Shown here piece by piece: positions 30,801 to 38,687 of a DNA stretch of 64,000 nucleotides; position 1 is the first letter of the stretch; the number at the start of each line of letters is the position of its first letter. Source of the DNA: Mycobacterium sp. EPa45. Its GTDB lineage: Bacteria; Actinomycetota; Actinomycetes; Mycobacteriales; Mycobacteriaceae. The stretch covers positions 1,550,001-1,614,000 of the forward strand of contig NZ_CP011773.1 in assembly GCF_001021385.1 (NCBI RefSeq), written 5' to 3'. A program made the position numbers and the translations under genes. Below the pieces are notes generated by a model, which saw nothing but the letters and a program-made list of their open reading frames with translations, was not told the origin of the DNA and searched no databases.

Positions 30801-31017
30801 CGCCGCCGTGCTGGTCGGCAACGCCAACTGGTGGCCGTCCAAACCGCCGAGCGTCAAGTACCAGGCGGCCAAGTTGGCCGAATCCCGGGCCGCCGCGACC
30901 GCGCCGGTCGCGGTCCTCGAACGCGAGGCGCAGGACGAGGCGGAGGACGACGTGCCCACCGAGCCGACAGTCGATGAGTCGGTGTGGGAAGCAGAAGGTG
31001 GAGCGACGCGGGAGTGA
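27853..31017 (+). CDS. MmpL-family RND transporter
   Basis: A 1054-residue RND transporter of the mycobacterial MmpL family, which move lipids or siderophores across the inner membrane using the proton gradient. Two homologous halves of about six helices each are visible; the proton-relay Asp-Tyr pairs are at residues 270-271 (GAGIDYGVFLYSRYQE) and 904-905 (GADYNLLLISRIRDE). A long hydrophilic region between about 480 and 770 is rich in alternating Leu/Ala heptads and probably forms a coiled coil, as in MmpL4/MmpL5-type proteins. No mmpS gene is adjacent. A GTG one codon upstream is also possible. The acidic C-terminal tail is poorly conserved. Confidence 0.9.
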   Translation: MSKRAVLKGVSAHRLFTGLGRAIVRHPLLVIAAWLVLAGALFAFITPLAVVAARNPPSFLPADAPVLQSVKKMQGAFHEADAGNFAAIILSDENGLTPADEDAYRRIVDRLKDDTKNVTSLQDFLRTPELKEVMTSKDKKAWNLPVSMTGTMGAPDGQEAYRNVIKTVQDAAKGSSLQVNVVGGGATLEDMNAIGAEDQHMIEIATVGLVFSILLLVYRSLLAMLMPLITIGISLVVAQQAVAGLGELGLGLGPQTMMLMTGMIMGAGIDYGVFLYSRYQELTKTGMVSDAALVEALSSIGEVIAGSAGTVALTFLGMSFTKLAIFSTVGPALTVTIVVGFLASITLLPAFIVLAGRRGWIKQRRDITGRLWRRSGVMIVRRPVALLATSVVILGALAATTTQMRFNYDDRKNLPQDSASNHAYEVMDRHFPISGTLQQFLFIQSPKDLRSPKALADMEQMAARIAQLPDIDMVRGITRPTGQVLEQAKTTYQAGEVGTKLGDASNLIHTNDDNLSLLSGGAGKMADVLGEIRNQVVGSIASVRGLASALDAMSQKFGGSKTLDQIDKTASLTISMRSLGDSLGLSILRVTGIGDWAEPMLKALNVSPECDADPACVNSRSDLQKIVDVANTPAVKSIEEFARELSKTDGSQRLDQSVHDLSQSVQKATSAARSLGVGQPGGVEKKLNDAVTGVNTLADSSRQLAIGVQTLVDQTRNLGQGLDQASSFLLAMKREAADPPMSGFYIPPQVLTMDEFKKAAKLFVSEDGHSARYLIQTSLNPFSTEAMDQTKLIVSTANAATPNTQLAGADISMVGFSSINANVRDFYDSDFVYILCMTLTVVFLILILLLRAVVAPLYLVLSVVLSYGAALGIGVVLFQFILGKDLAWGVPGIAFMVLVAVGADYNLLLISRIRDEAKYGVRSAVIRTVGATGGVITSAGLIFAASMMALTVSSVLTAAQIGFVIGVGLLLDTFLVRTLTVPAAAVLVGNANWWPSKPPSVKYQAAKLAESRAAATAPVAVLEREAQDEAEDDVPTEPTVDESVWEAEGGATRE

Positions 31018-32274
31018 CTATTCGCGGCGCAGCCGCGACTCCACGAACCGCTCGACTTCGTCCCACTCCTTGACTGCCGCCGTGTACGGGCCGGCCGGCC
31101 GCGAGTTCTCCTCGGGGTCGAGCACGTAGTCGACGAGTTTGCCCAGCGGGCGGTCCTCGGCCAGCAGTTTGTCGGCGGTGTCCTCCTCGGAGTACTCACC
31201 GATATCGCGCACCAGCTCGATGGCCAGCTCCAGCTGGTCGTGGTCGATCGCATCCGGACCGTCGGCGATGTCGTCCGACAGGCCGGTCAGCACGTAGATG
31301 TTGTCCTCGGTGACGTCGACGCGCAGCGAGCCGTCGGTGGCCGCAGTGCGGATGTCGTCGTAGGTGCTCAGGTCCGACAGGTCGTGGTCGTGCTCGTCGG
31401 CCAGGTAGCGGGCCAGCGCGCGCTCCGAGGTGAAGACGCTGACACGGCCGTTGCGGCCGAGGAAGATCGGCCTGTCGTCGAAGTAGCAGCGCAGCGTGTA
31501 GAACGTTCCCGAGCTGGCCTGGATACGAACCGGGTCGATGCCGACCTCGGCCCAGAAGTCCTCCTGGCTTCCGAGCACGACATCGTCCTGAGGCGCCGGC
31601 TCGACGGCCTCGGCGTCGTCCGCCTCGGCTTCGTCGGCCTCGACCTCGTCGACCTCGTCGACCTCTTCCTCCTCGTACGGTTCCTCGAGCTCGTCGGCCG
31701 CCAGCTTGGCCGCCCGCTCGTCGACCTCGGGCACCGAGATCACCTCGTCGACCGCCGCCAGCACGCTGTCCCACCCGCGGGCGACGATGTCACCGACGAT
31801 GCGCCAGCGCTTGAGGCCCGGCTTGCCGCTGAACTGCTCGTAGCCGCCCGAGAGCAACCCGAGGTTGGGGTTGCCGTTGAAGAACCGGGTGACAGCGGGC
31901 AGCTCGCACACCGAACCGATCGAGGAGACGACGGCCATGGTGTTGGCCAGCGCGGTCACCGCCTCCTCGGTGGGCTTCTCCGAGAGCAACTCCTCGACGG
32001 CCACCAGGTCGGCCTCACGGTCCGCGGCCGGCTTCAACTTGTGGGCGTTGGCCTTGGTCAGGTCCTCCCACGCCGGGTGATCGGTGAGGTCGTTGTCGGT
32101 GTTCGTGCGCACGAACGCGGCCAGGTCCGCCACCGACTCGAAGGCAAACAGGTCGTCGTCCTTACCGAGAAACGCCTCCCACTCGTCGCCGCCATCGCGC
32201 CAGCGCGGCGCCCACAGGGTGTACAGGTCACCAGCGGTCACGCCGACGCGGACCGGAACGAGCTCAGCAGACAT
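31018..32274 (-). CDS. conserved actinobacterial protein (Rv3311 type), function unknown
   Basis: A 418-residue cytoplasmic-looking protein matching the M. tuberculosis Rv3311 family as I recall it. Two related modules are visible, one at each end: FESVADLAAFVRTNTDNDL near residue 45 and FTSERALARYLADEHDHDL near 285, each preceded by an aromatic-rich strand segment. They are joined by an acidic linker of about 35 residues made of Glu, Asp, Ala and Val (codons at about 31590-31690), low in complexity. No enzyme motif is seen. The ATG lies seven bases after a TAGGCT element. Its stop directly abuts the mmpL stop. Confidence 0.82.
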   Translation of the reverse strand: MSAELVPVRVGVTAGDLYTLWAPRWRDGGDEWEAFLGKDDDLFAFESVADLAAFVRTNTDNDLTDHPAWEDLTKANAHKLKPAADREADLVAVEELLSEKPTEEAVTALANTMAVVSSIGSVCELPAVTRFFNGNPNLGLLSGGYEQFSGKPGLKRWRIVGDIVARGWDSVLAAVDEVISVPEVDERAAKLAADELEEPYEEEEVDEVDEVEADEAEADDAEAVEPAPQDDVVLGSQEDFWAEVGIDPVRIQASSGTFYTLRCYFDDRPIFLGRNGRVSVFTSERALARYLADEHDHDLSDLSTYDDIRTAATDGSLRVDVTEDNIYVLTGLSDDIADGPDAIDHDQLELAIELVRDIGEYSEEDTADKLLAEDRPLGKLVDYVLDPEENSRPAGPYTAAVKEWDEVERFVESRLRRE

Positions 32275-32281
32275 GCCGCAC

Positions 32282-32311
32282 AGCCTAACGACGCTTGCTG
32301 ACGGGTAGCCT
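32282..32311. promoter_or_regulatory. compact divergent leaderless promoter pair
   Basis: Minus strand TAGGCT (32287-32282) ends seven bases before the Rv3311-type ATG, and plus strand TAGCCT (32306-32311) ends seven bases before the GTG of the YdcF-like gene. The two -10 elements are only 18 bases apart, so the two promoters must compete for polymerase. Confidence 0.5.
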
Positions 32312-32318
32312 GCCCCCC

Positions 32319-32891
32319 GTGGGGAGGGTGCGTCGCGCGCTGGCGGTTCTGGCGGCTGTCGGCCTGGGCGTCACCGGCGTCCTGGCGGTCACCGGCTACT
32401 TCTTGTTCACTCGTCCCCACAGCGACCCCCTGACGAAAGCCGACGCCATCGTGGTACTCGGCGGTGAGAACGACGGCCGCGTCGAGTACGGTCTGAGCCT
32501 CGCCAGACAGGGTTACGCCAACACCGTGGTGCTGTCGAATTCGTACCAGGACAAGCCTGCCGACCTTCCCGTTTTCCAGCAGGCCTGCGCCTCGGGCACG
32601 GCGACCATCACCGTCATCTGCTTTGTTCCCGACCCCTACACCACCCGGGGTGAAGCGATGTACGTGTCGCGGCTTGCCAAGCAGCACAACTGGTCTCACG
32701 TGATCGTGGTGTCCTGGAATTACCACACCGTGCGCGCCCGCTACATCTTTCATCAGTGCTTCGACGGCGCTGTCACGATGCATCCGGTACCACGGTCCTA
32801 CGACTTCGCGCCCTGGTATTGGGCTGTGCAGTACGCCTACCAGTTCGGGGGGCTCGCCAAAGCTCTTCTGCTCGGCTGCGATACCCGCTGA
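32319..32891 (+). CDS. YdcF-like (DUF218) membrane-anchored protein
   Basis: A 190-residue protein of the YdcF/SanA DUF218 family. An N-terminal hydrophobic helix (ALAVLAAVGLGVTGVLAVTGYFLF) anchors a periplasmic-side domain with ADAIVVLGGENDGRVEYGLSLARQG, TTRGEAMYVSRLAKQ and VIVVSWNYHTVRARYIF, the family core. Related proteins bind nucleotide-like ligands or affect envelope integrity; role is unknown here. The GTG at 32319 is preferred over TTG 32295 because of the TAGCCT element seven bases away. It stands in the place where I recall sapM in M. tuberculosis. Confidence 0.78.
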   Translation: MGRVRRALAVLAAVGLGVTGVLAVTGYFLFTRPHSDPLTKADAIVVLGGENDGRVEYGLSLARQGYANTVVLSNSYQDKPADLPVFQQACASGTATITVICFVPDPYTTRGEAMYVSRLAKQHNWSHVIVVSWNYHTVRARYIFHQCFDGAVTMHPVPRSYDFAPWYWAVQYAYQFGGLAKALLLGCDTR

Positions 32892-32899
32892 GGCTCCTC

Positions 32900-32905
32900 T
32901 AGTCT
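32900..32905 (+). promoter_or_regulatory. -10 element of upp, leaderless type
   Basis: TAGTCT (TANNNT) ends six bases before the upp ATG at 32912. Confidence 0.45.
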
Positions 32906-32911
32906 CTGCGG

Positions 32912-33535
32912 ATGGACGTGTGCGTTATCGACCACCCGCTGGCCAGAGCGCGGCTGACCACCCTGCGTGACGAGCGCACCGACAACGCGGCCTTCCGCGC
33001 CGCCCTCCGCGACCTGACCCACATGCTGGTCTACGAAGCCACCCGTGACGTGGTGTGCGAAGAGGTCACCGTCCGCACCCCGATCGCCGAGACCGTGGGC
33101 TCCCGCCTGGCGGCCCCGCCGCTGCTGGTGCCGGTGCTTCGGGCCGGACTGGGGATGGTCGACCAGGCGCATGCGCTGATGCCGGAGGCGCGGGTCGGGT
33201 TCGTCGGTGTGGCTCGGGACGAGACCACGCACCAGCCCACGCCCTATCTGGAGTCCCTGCCCGATGACCTGAGCACTCAGCCCGTCATGGTGCTCGACCC
33301 GATGCTGGCAACCGGGGGTTCGATGGCGCACACGATCACGCTGCTCCACGAGCGCGGCGCGCGCGACATCACGCTGGTGTGTGTGGTGTGTGCACCGGAG
33401 GGGATTGCCGCGGTGGACCGAGTTGCTCCGTCAGCGCGGCTGTTCACCGCCACCATCGACGAGGGCCTCAACGACGTCGCCTACATCGTGCCCGGCCTCG
33501 GAGACGCCGGTGACCGGCAGTTCGGGCCGCGCTGA
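32912..33535 (+). CDS. upp: uracil phosphoribosyltransferase
   Basis: A 207-residue enzyme making UMP from uracil and PRPP. The PRPP-binding loop is [14 protein letters not shown], the N-terminal [20 protein letters not shown] and [20 protein letters not shown] are family segments, and the uracil-binding end reads [23 protein letters not shown]. Length is normal. It is convergent with pmmB, whose stop follows immediately, and belongs functionally with cdd, deoA and deoD nearby. Confidence 0.96.
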   Translation: MDVCVIDHPLARARLTTLRDERTDNAAFRAALRDLTHMLVYEATRDVVCEEVTVRTPIAETVGSRLAAPPLLVPVLRAGLGMVDQAHALMPEARVGFVGVARDETTHQPTPYLESLPDDLSTQPVMVLDPMLATGGSMAHTITLLHERGARDITLVCVVCAPEGIAAVDRVAPSARLFTATIDEGLNDVAYIVPGLGDAGDRQFGPR

Positions 33536-35128
33536 CTACCAGCTCTGCGCGTTCTTCAGGAGCTGCTGCGCGACGGCGTTGGCCTGCCGGCGTGCCTCGA
33601 CCAGGTTGGCGCTGACTGCCTGGCCAACTTCGAAGTAACACTTGACCTTTGGTTCGGTCCCCGAGGGTCGGACCACCACCCGCACCGACGTTTGCCGGTC
33701 ACCGCCGGTCACGAACACCGCATCCGCCTGCTCGGTGGCGTGCACCGCGAATCCTGCCAGCTCAGTGGGCGGGTCGGTGCGCAGCCGGGTCATCATCGCG
33801 GCCGCCTCGTCAGCGTCGGCGACCCGGCGGGACAGTGCTGCCGTGGTGTGCACGCCATGGCGCAGAGCGAGCCGGTCGAGGGCACTGGTAATCGAATCAC
33901 CTTGTGCGGCAAGGTGTGCCACCAGGTCGCAGAACAGCACTGCGGCACTGATGCCATCCTTGTCGCGGACGGCGTCCGGGTCGACGCAATGGCCGATGGC
34001 TTCTTCGTAGGCGTAGACCAAGGTGCACCCGGGCAGTTCGGCATCGGCGCGTGCCAGCCACTTGAACCCGGTCAGCGTCACCACGTGGCGAGCACCGTGA
34101 TCGGCCGCGATCTTGGCGAGTAATTGCGAGGAGACCACGCTGCTGGCCACCACGCTGGTGGCTGCGTGCTCGGGGTCCAGCGACGACAGAATGTAATCGC
34201 CCAGCAGCCAACCGGTTTCGTCACCGGACAGCATCCGCCAACCATCCGGCCCCGGGATGCCGACGGCGCACCGGTCGGCGTCGGGGTCCAGGGCGATGGC
34301 GATGTCGGCACCGACGCTGTCGGCCAGCTCGAGCAGGGCGTCCGCCGCACCGGGTTCCTCCGGGTTGGGAAAGTCGACCGTCGGGAAATCCGGGTCGGGG
34401 GCGAATTGGCTTGCCACCGTGCGCACATCGTCGATTCCGGCCGCGTGCAGGGTGCGCAGCGCGAGTTCGCCACCGACACCGTGCATCGCCGTCAGCGCCA
34501 CCCGCGGCGCGCCGTGGTCGTCACGACGCACCGTCGCCGCGCGGGCTACGTACGCATCCACCAGTGTCTCGTCCGCAGGCTGCACGGGCCGGCGCGGGAT
34601 CTCGTCGGCGGGCGGTGCGGCCGCGATCGCCGCCTCGATGTCTCGATCGGCCGGCGGGACGATCTGCAGCCCGCCATCGAAGTAGACCTTGTAGCCGTTG
34701 TCGGACCGGGGATTGTGCGAGGCGGTGACCTGTACTCCGGCAGCGGCACCGGTGTGCCGGACCGCGAACGCGACGACCGGTGTTGGCACCGGGTGATCCC
34801 AGGTGATCACCGAGAACCCCTGCGCAGCAAATACTTCCGCGGCAGCGACGGCAAACTGCGCCGAACCGTGCCGGGCGTCACGGCCGACCACGACCGTCGA
34901 CCCGCCCAGGTAGCGGTCGGTCAGCACCCGGGCCACCGCCCAGGTCGCACGCAGCACGACGGCGAGGTTCATCGAGTCCGGGCCGCCGCGGACCGGCCCA
35001 CGCAGGCCGGCGGTGCCGAATGTCAACGGCCGGGCGAACCGTGCGGCCAGCTCGTCGGGATCCAGCGCGGCAAGTTCGGCGGCCGTGACCGGATCCGGGT
35101 CGTGGGCGATCCAGTCCTCGGGGGTCAC
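33536..35128 (-). CDS. pmmB: phosphomannomutase/phosphoglucomutase family enzyme
   Basis: A 530-residue alpha-D-phosphohexomutase. Motifs in order are the active-site serine loop TASHNPRSDNGYKVYF, the magnesium loop DPDADRCAVG, a sugar-binding YAYEEAIGHCVD and the phosphate-binding RPSGTEPKVKCYFE. Members interconvert mannose, glucose or pentose 1- and 6(5)-phosphates; in this nucleoside-salvage context a phosphopentomutase-like role is conceivable. The GTG at 35128 overlaps the stop of the MarR gene (GTGA), so the pair is translationally coupled. The frame remains open upstream but only through the MarR gene. Confidence 0.92.
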   Translation of the reverse strand: MTPEDWIAHDPDPVTAAELAALDPDELAARFARPLTFGTAGLRGPVRGGPDSMNLAVVLRATWAVARVLTDRYLGGSTVVVGRDARHGSAQFAVAAAEVFAAQGFSVITWDHPVPTPVVAFAVRHTGAAAGVQVTASHNPRSDNGYKVYFDGGLQIVPPADRDIEAAIAAAPPADEIPRRPVQPADETLVDAYVARAATVRRDDHGAPRVALTAMHGVGGELALRTLHAAGIDDVRTVASQFAPDPDFPTVDFPNPEEPGAADALLELADSVGADIAIALDPDADRCAVGIPGPDGWRMLSGDETGWLLGDYILSSLDPEHAATSVVASSVVSSQLLAKIAADHGARHVVTLTGFKWLARADAELPGCTLVYAYEEAIGHCVDPDAVRDKDGISAAVLFCDLVAHLAAQGDSITSALDRLALRHGVHTTAALSRRVADADEAAAMMTRLRTDPPTELAGFAVHATEQADAVFVTGGDRQTSVRVVVRPSGTEPKVKCYFEVGQAVSANLVEARRQANAVAQQLLKNAQSW

Positions 35129-35559
35129 GGCACCGATTGTGCCCCGAGGTCGGCGTCGACGAGCTTGCGCAGTACCGGCGCGGTCAGCAGGAGCAGGTTG
35201 AACTCCAGCTCGGAGAGGTGGCCACGCATCATCTCGTGCAGCCAGGCGTCGCGCTGAGCCCGGTCGCGCAGAAGGAGCTCCAAGCCCTGCGGGGTCAGCT
35301 CGATCAGCTGCCGTCGGCGGTCGGCATCGTCCGGCCGACGCGACACGAGTCCGCGGGTCTCGAGGTCGTTGATGCTGTCGGTGAGTGACTGCGCCCGTAC
35401 CTGCAGGCGGGCGGCGATCTCGGCTGGCGTGGTCACCCCGGCCCGGCTCACGTCGCCGAGGACCTCGAGTTGGCTGAGCGTCAGCCCGTTGTCGGGACGG
35501 TGCCTGCGAAGCTGGCGAGCGAGCGCCATCGTGGCCTCCCGCAACTCGCTTACGGTCAT
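35125..35559 (-). CDS. MarR family transcriptional regulator
   Basis: A 144-residue winged-helix regulator. The HTH region is LSQLEVLGDVSRAGVTTPAEIAARLQVRAQSLTDSINDLETRGLV with the wing RRPDDADRRRQLIELTPQGLELL (the conserved DxRR), flanked by dimerisation helices. It is divergent from the AbrB-type membrane protein, with two similar CAAG-N6-CTTG dyads in the 86-base gap, so it probably represses itself and that gene. It is also coupled to pmmB by a four-base overlap. Confidence 0.88.
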   Translation of the reverse strand: MTVSELREATMALARQLRRHRPDNGLTLSQLEVLGDVSRAGVTTPAEIAARLQVRAQSLTDSINDLETRGLVSRRPDDADRRRQLIELTPQGLELLLRDRAQRDAWLHEMMRGHLSELEFNLLLLTAPVLRKLVDADLGAQSVP

Positions 35560-35563
35560 ATTC

Positions 35564-35577
35564 CAAGTTATACCTTG
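35564..35577. promoter_or_regulatory. possible MarR operator 1
   Basis: CAAGTTATACCTTG is an imperfect palindrome (inner AAG-TTATAC-CTT) just upstream of the marR ATG and overlapping its likely -10 region. A related dyad lies before the divergent gene. Confidence 0.4.
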
Positions 35578-35627
35578 TCAATTAGTGAGCTATCTCGCCT
35601 GAAACGCTGATGACAGGCGTCAAACAT

Positions 35628-35641
35628 CAAGGGCATACTTG
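35628..35641. promoter_or_regulatory. possible MarR operator 2
   Basis: CAAGGGCATACTTG shares the CAAG-N6-CTTG layout of the site at 35564 and lies four bases before the ATG of the AbrB-type gene, where a bound repressor would block transcription or initiation. Confidence 0.35.
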
Positions 35642-35645
35642 TTAT

Positions 35646-36758
35646 ATGCGATGGATCCTGCTGGTGCTGGTGACGATCGGCGTCACCGTGCCGCTGGATC
35701 GTCTCGGTGTGCCGTCGGCTGCACTGTTCGCCGCCCTGCTGGTCGGCATCGTGCTCGCGATCGCCCGGCTGGCGCCCGCGAGTGTGCCGCGCCGCGCGGG
35801 CCTGGCCGCCCAGGGCGTGCTCGGCGTCTACATCGGCACCATGGTGCATTCCGACGCGCTGTCGGCGCTCGGGCCGAACTGGCCCGTGGTACTCGGCGTC
35901 GGTGTGATCACGTTGCTGCTCAGCATCGGCGCCGGGGCACTGCTCGGCCTGCGCCGGGACATCAGCGCCCTCACCGGTGCGCTGGCACTGGTGGCCGGGG
36001 GAGCGTCCGGTCTGGTCGCGATCGCGCGCGAACTCGGGGGCGACGATCGCGTGGTCGCCGTCGTCCAGTACCTGCGGGTCGCGGTCATCACCGCCTCGAT
36101 GCCTGTCGTCGTCACCGTGATCTATCACGCCGAACGATCCGCCGGCGCCTCGCAGACCGCGCAGTCCCATTCCGCCCCTTGGTATCTGAACCTGACGATG
36201 ATCGTCGTGCTGATAGTCATCGGCGCGGCGGCGGGGCGGCTGGCCCGGTTACCGGGGTCCGGTCTGCTCGGCCCGATGGCGCTGACGATCGTGGCCGAGC
36301 TCAGCGGGGTGTCCTTCGGGCTGGCCGTACCTGTCTTGCTGGTGTCGGTGTCGTACATGTTGATCGGCTGGCAGGCCGGGGTGGCGTTCACCCGGGAGTC
36401 GCTCCGCGCGATCGAGCGGCTGTTGCCGGCCGCCCTCGGATTGATCGTTCTGCTCAACGTCGCGACCGCCGGCTTGGGCGTGGCGCTGTCCAAGATCGCC
36501 GGCGTCAGCATGCTCGACGGCTACCTCGCCACCAGCCCGGGCGGCATCTACGCGGTGCTGGCCACCGCGGTGGAGACCGGCTCCAACGTCACGTTCATCA
36601 TCGCCGCGCAGGTGCTGCGGGTCTTGCTCATGCTGTTCGCGGCGCCGCTGCTGGCGCGCGGATTCGTGCGGCTGGCCTACAGGCGCGCCAGCACCGACGC
36701 CAGCAGCGAGCCCATCGCGGTGGCCGACGCCCGGCCGGCCGCCAACACCTCGTCGTGA
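35646..36758 (+). CDS. AbrB-type (ammonia monooxygenase-like) membrane protein
   Basis: A 370-residue polytopic membrane protein made of two related halves of about five helices. [20 protein letters not shown] and [31 protein letters not shown], and the repeat [34 protein letters not shown], are typical of the AbrB duplication family (older name ammonia monooxygenase); these are putative transporters, not the sporulation regulator AbrB. The ATG at 35646 gives a short cytosolic N-terminus. Divergent MarR suggests inducible expression. Its last 82 bases overlap the convergent end of deoD. Confidence 0.82.
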   Translation: MRWILLVLVTIGVTVPLDRLGVPSAALFAALLVGIVLAIARLAPASVPRRAGLAAQGVLGVYIGTMVHSDALSALGPNWPVVLGVGVITLLLSIGAGALLGLRRDISALTGALALVAGGASGLVAIARELGGDDRVVAVVQYLRVAVITASMPVVVTVIYHAERSAGASQTAQSHSAPWYLNLTMIVVLIVIGAAAGRLARLPGSGLLGPMALTIVAELSGVSFGLAVPVLLVSVSYMLIGWQAGVAFTRESLRAIERLLPAALGLIVLLNVATAGLGVALSKIAGVSMLDGYLATSPGGIYAVLATAVETGSNVTFIIAAQVLRVLLMLFAAPLLARGFVRLAYRRASTDASSEPIAVADARPAANTSS

Positions 36759-37462
36759 CTCAGCGGCTCGCCGGTCATGCCGGCGGCCAGGTTCGTCACC
36801 AGCGATAACCCCAGCACCTCGGCGCCCACCGCACGGGCGGCGATGGTCTCGTGCACTGTCGACATCCCGACCAGATCGGCGCCCAACGTCCGCAGCATCC
36901 GGATCTCGGCGGGCGTCTCGTAGTGCGGACCGGGTACTCCGGCGTAGACGCCCTCGGTCAGGCTCGAGTCGACGTCACGGGCCAGCGCCCGCAGCCGCGG
37001 CGAGTACGCGTCGACGAGGTCGACGAACTGCGCCCCGACCATCGGAGAGCGGGCGGTGAGGTTGAGGTGGTCGGCGATCAGCACCGGCTGGCCCACCTGA
37101 TACTCCGGTCGCAGGCCGCCGGCGGCGTTGGTCAACACCACGACCTCGGCGCCCGCCGCCCGGGCGGTCCGCACCGGATGGACGATGGTGCGCAGGTCAT
37201 GGCCCTCGTAGGCGTGGATGCGGCCCAGCAGCACCAGGACGTTGTGCGAACCCAGCGGCACCGACAGCACCCGGCCGCGATGGCCCAGCGCCGACGGCGG
37301 CGTGAAGCCGGGGATGGTCGACATCGGGATCTCGGCGACCGGTGTTCCCAGCGCCGCGGCCGCCGGCGCCCACCCCGATCCGAGGACCACGGCGACGTCG
37401 TGGCGCGGTACGCCGCTGTGCTGCGCGATCACCGCTGCGGCGTGCTCGGCGTCTGGACTCAC
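36677..37462 (-). CDS. deoD: purine nucleoside phosphorylase
   Basis: A 261-residue trimeric-type purine nucleoside phosphorylase that splits inosine and guanosine with phosphate. Motifs are [10 protein letters not shown] (phosphate loop), [68 protein letters not shown] with the purine-site Glu and [18 protein letters not shown]. The GTG at 37462 follows a TAGGCT element and gives the usual length; the frame stays open well upstream but only as antisense of the amidohydrolase gene. Its 3' end overlaps the AbrB-type gene by 82 bases. Confidence 0.94.
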   Translation of the reverse strand: MSPDAEHAAAVIAQHSGVPRHDVAVVLGSGWAPAAAALGTPVAEIPMSTIPGFTPPSALGHRGRVLSVPLGSHNVLVLLGRIHAYEGHDLRTIVHPVRTARAAGAEVVVLTNAAGGLRPEYQVGQPVLIADHLNLTARSPMVGAQFVDLVDAYSPRLRALARDVDSSLTEGVYAGVPGPHYETPAEIRMLRTLGADLVGMSTVHETIAARAVGAEVLGLSLVTNLAAGMTGEPLSHDEVLAAGRASATAMGSLLASVLARL

Positions 37463-37470
37463 AGCCAGCG

Positions 37471-37476
37471 AGCCTA
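37471..37476 (-). promoter_or_regulatory. -10 element of deoD
   Basis: TAGGCT on the minus strand (TANNNT) ends eight bases before the deoD GTG; it lies within the 37-base gap shared with the divergent amiB1. Confidence 0.4.
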
Positions 37477-37499
37477 GCCGTGAATGCGATACTTCGTTG

Positions 37500-38687
37500 A
37501 TGCCTACAGCCACAGCGTCGACGCGCGTCGAAGACGTGGTCGCGGCGCGTGGTGGTGATCTGATCGAGCTCTCGCACGCCATCCATGCCGAGCCCGAGCT
37601 CGCCTTCAACGAGCACCGCAGCTGCGCCAAAACGCAGGCGCTGGTGGCCGAGCGCGGCTTTGAGATCACTGCGGCCGCGGGCGGATTGGACACCGCGTTC
37701 CGGGCCGACTTCGGGTCCGGCCCGCTGGTCATCGGGATCTGCGCCGAATACGACGCGTTGCCCGGCATCGGGCACGCGTGCGGGCACAACATCATCGCGG
37801 CGTCCGCGGTCGGGACCGCCCTGGCCCTTGCCGAGGTGGCCGACGAACTCGGGTTGACCGTCGCGCTGATCGGAACTCCCGCCGAGGAGTCCGGCGGCGG
37901 CAAAGCCCTGCTGATCGACGCCGGGGTGTTCGACGACGTCGCGGCGGCCGTCATGCTGCACCCCGGTCCGATCGACATCGCGGCCGCGCGCTCGCTGGCG
38001 CTCTCGGAGGTGATCGTCACCTACACCGGCCGGGAATCGCATGCCGCGGTCGCACCGCATCTGGGGATCAACGCCGCGGATGCGGTGACTGTCGCGCAGG
38101 TGGCGATCGGCTTGTTGCGCCAGCAGATGGCACCCGGGCAGCTGACCCACGGGATCGTCACCGAGGGCGGGGCGGCCACCAACATCATCCCCGGGCGCGC
38201 GCGACTGCAGTACACGATGCGGGCTCCTCACACCGATTCGCTGCAGGAACTGGAGGCCAAGATGCGCGGCTGCTTCGCAGCGGGTGCGGTTGCGACCGGG
38301 TGTGAGCACGAGATCGCCGAAGCCGCACCGCCGTACGCGGAGTTGACCCCTGACCCGTGGCTGACCGAGGTGTTCCGCGACGAGATGACCAAGATGGGCC
38401 GCAACCCGGTGCCCGCCGAGGTGGAAGCCGGCATGCCGCTGGGCAGCACCGACATGGGCAACGTGACGCAGTTGCTGCCCGGCATCCACCCCGTGGTGGG
38501 GGTGGAATCGAACGGCGCGGTGATCCATCAGCCCGGGTTCACCGTTGCCGCCGCGAGCGTCAGCGGTGACCGTGCCGTCACCGAGGGAGCAATCATGTTG
38601 GCGCGCACCGTCGTCCGGCTGGCGCAGACACCTGCCGAGCGAGATCGGGTGCTGGAGTTGCGGGATCGTCGGGGGGTGCGACCATGA
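37500..38687 (+). CDS. amiB1: M20 family amidohydrolase
   Basis: A 395-residue metallopeptidase-like amidohydrolase of the M20/PepV-ACY1L2 branch. [19 protein letters not shown] is the family N-terminus; metal ligands are in [18 protein letters not shown] (Asp/His), [14 protein letters not shown] (Glu pair) and the His of [11 protein letters not shown]. These hydrolyse amide bonds of N-acyl amino acids or small peptides; substrate unknown. Four-base overlap with the following paralogue (ATGA). Homologous in position to Rv3306c. Confidence 0.88.
   Translation: MPTATASTRVEDVVAARGGDLIELSHAIHAEPELAFNEHRSCAKTQALVAERGFEITAAAGGLDTAFRADFGSGPLVIGICAEYDALPGIGHACGHNIIAASAVGTALALAEVADELGLTVALIGTPAEESGGGKALLIDAGVFDDVAAAVMLHPGPIDIAAARSLALSEVIVTYTGRESHAAVAPHLGINAADAVTVAQVAIGLLRQQMAPGQLTHGIVTEGGAATNIIPGRARLQYTMRAPHTDSLQELEAKMRGCFAAGAVATGCEHEIAEAAPPYAELTPDPWLTEVFRDEMTKMGRNPVPAEVEAGMPLGSTDMGNVTQLLPGIHPVVGVESNGAVIHQPGFTVAAASVSGDRAVTEGAIMLARTVVRLAQTPAERDRVLELRDRRGVRP

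Noticed and set aside
31590..31690. Repeat array in the Rv3311-type gene
   Set aside because: The repetitive GTCGAC/CTCGTC pattern is simply codon repetition for an acidic Glu/Asp/Ala linker; unit length is irregular.
36677..38020. A 447-residue fusion reading of deoD
   Set aside because: The added N-terminal part is antisense of amiB1; the purine nucleoside phosphorylase begins at the GTG at 37462.
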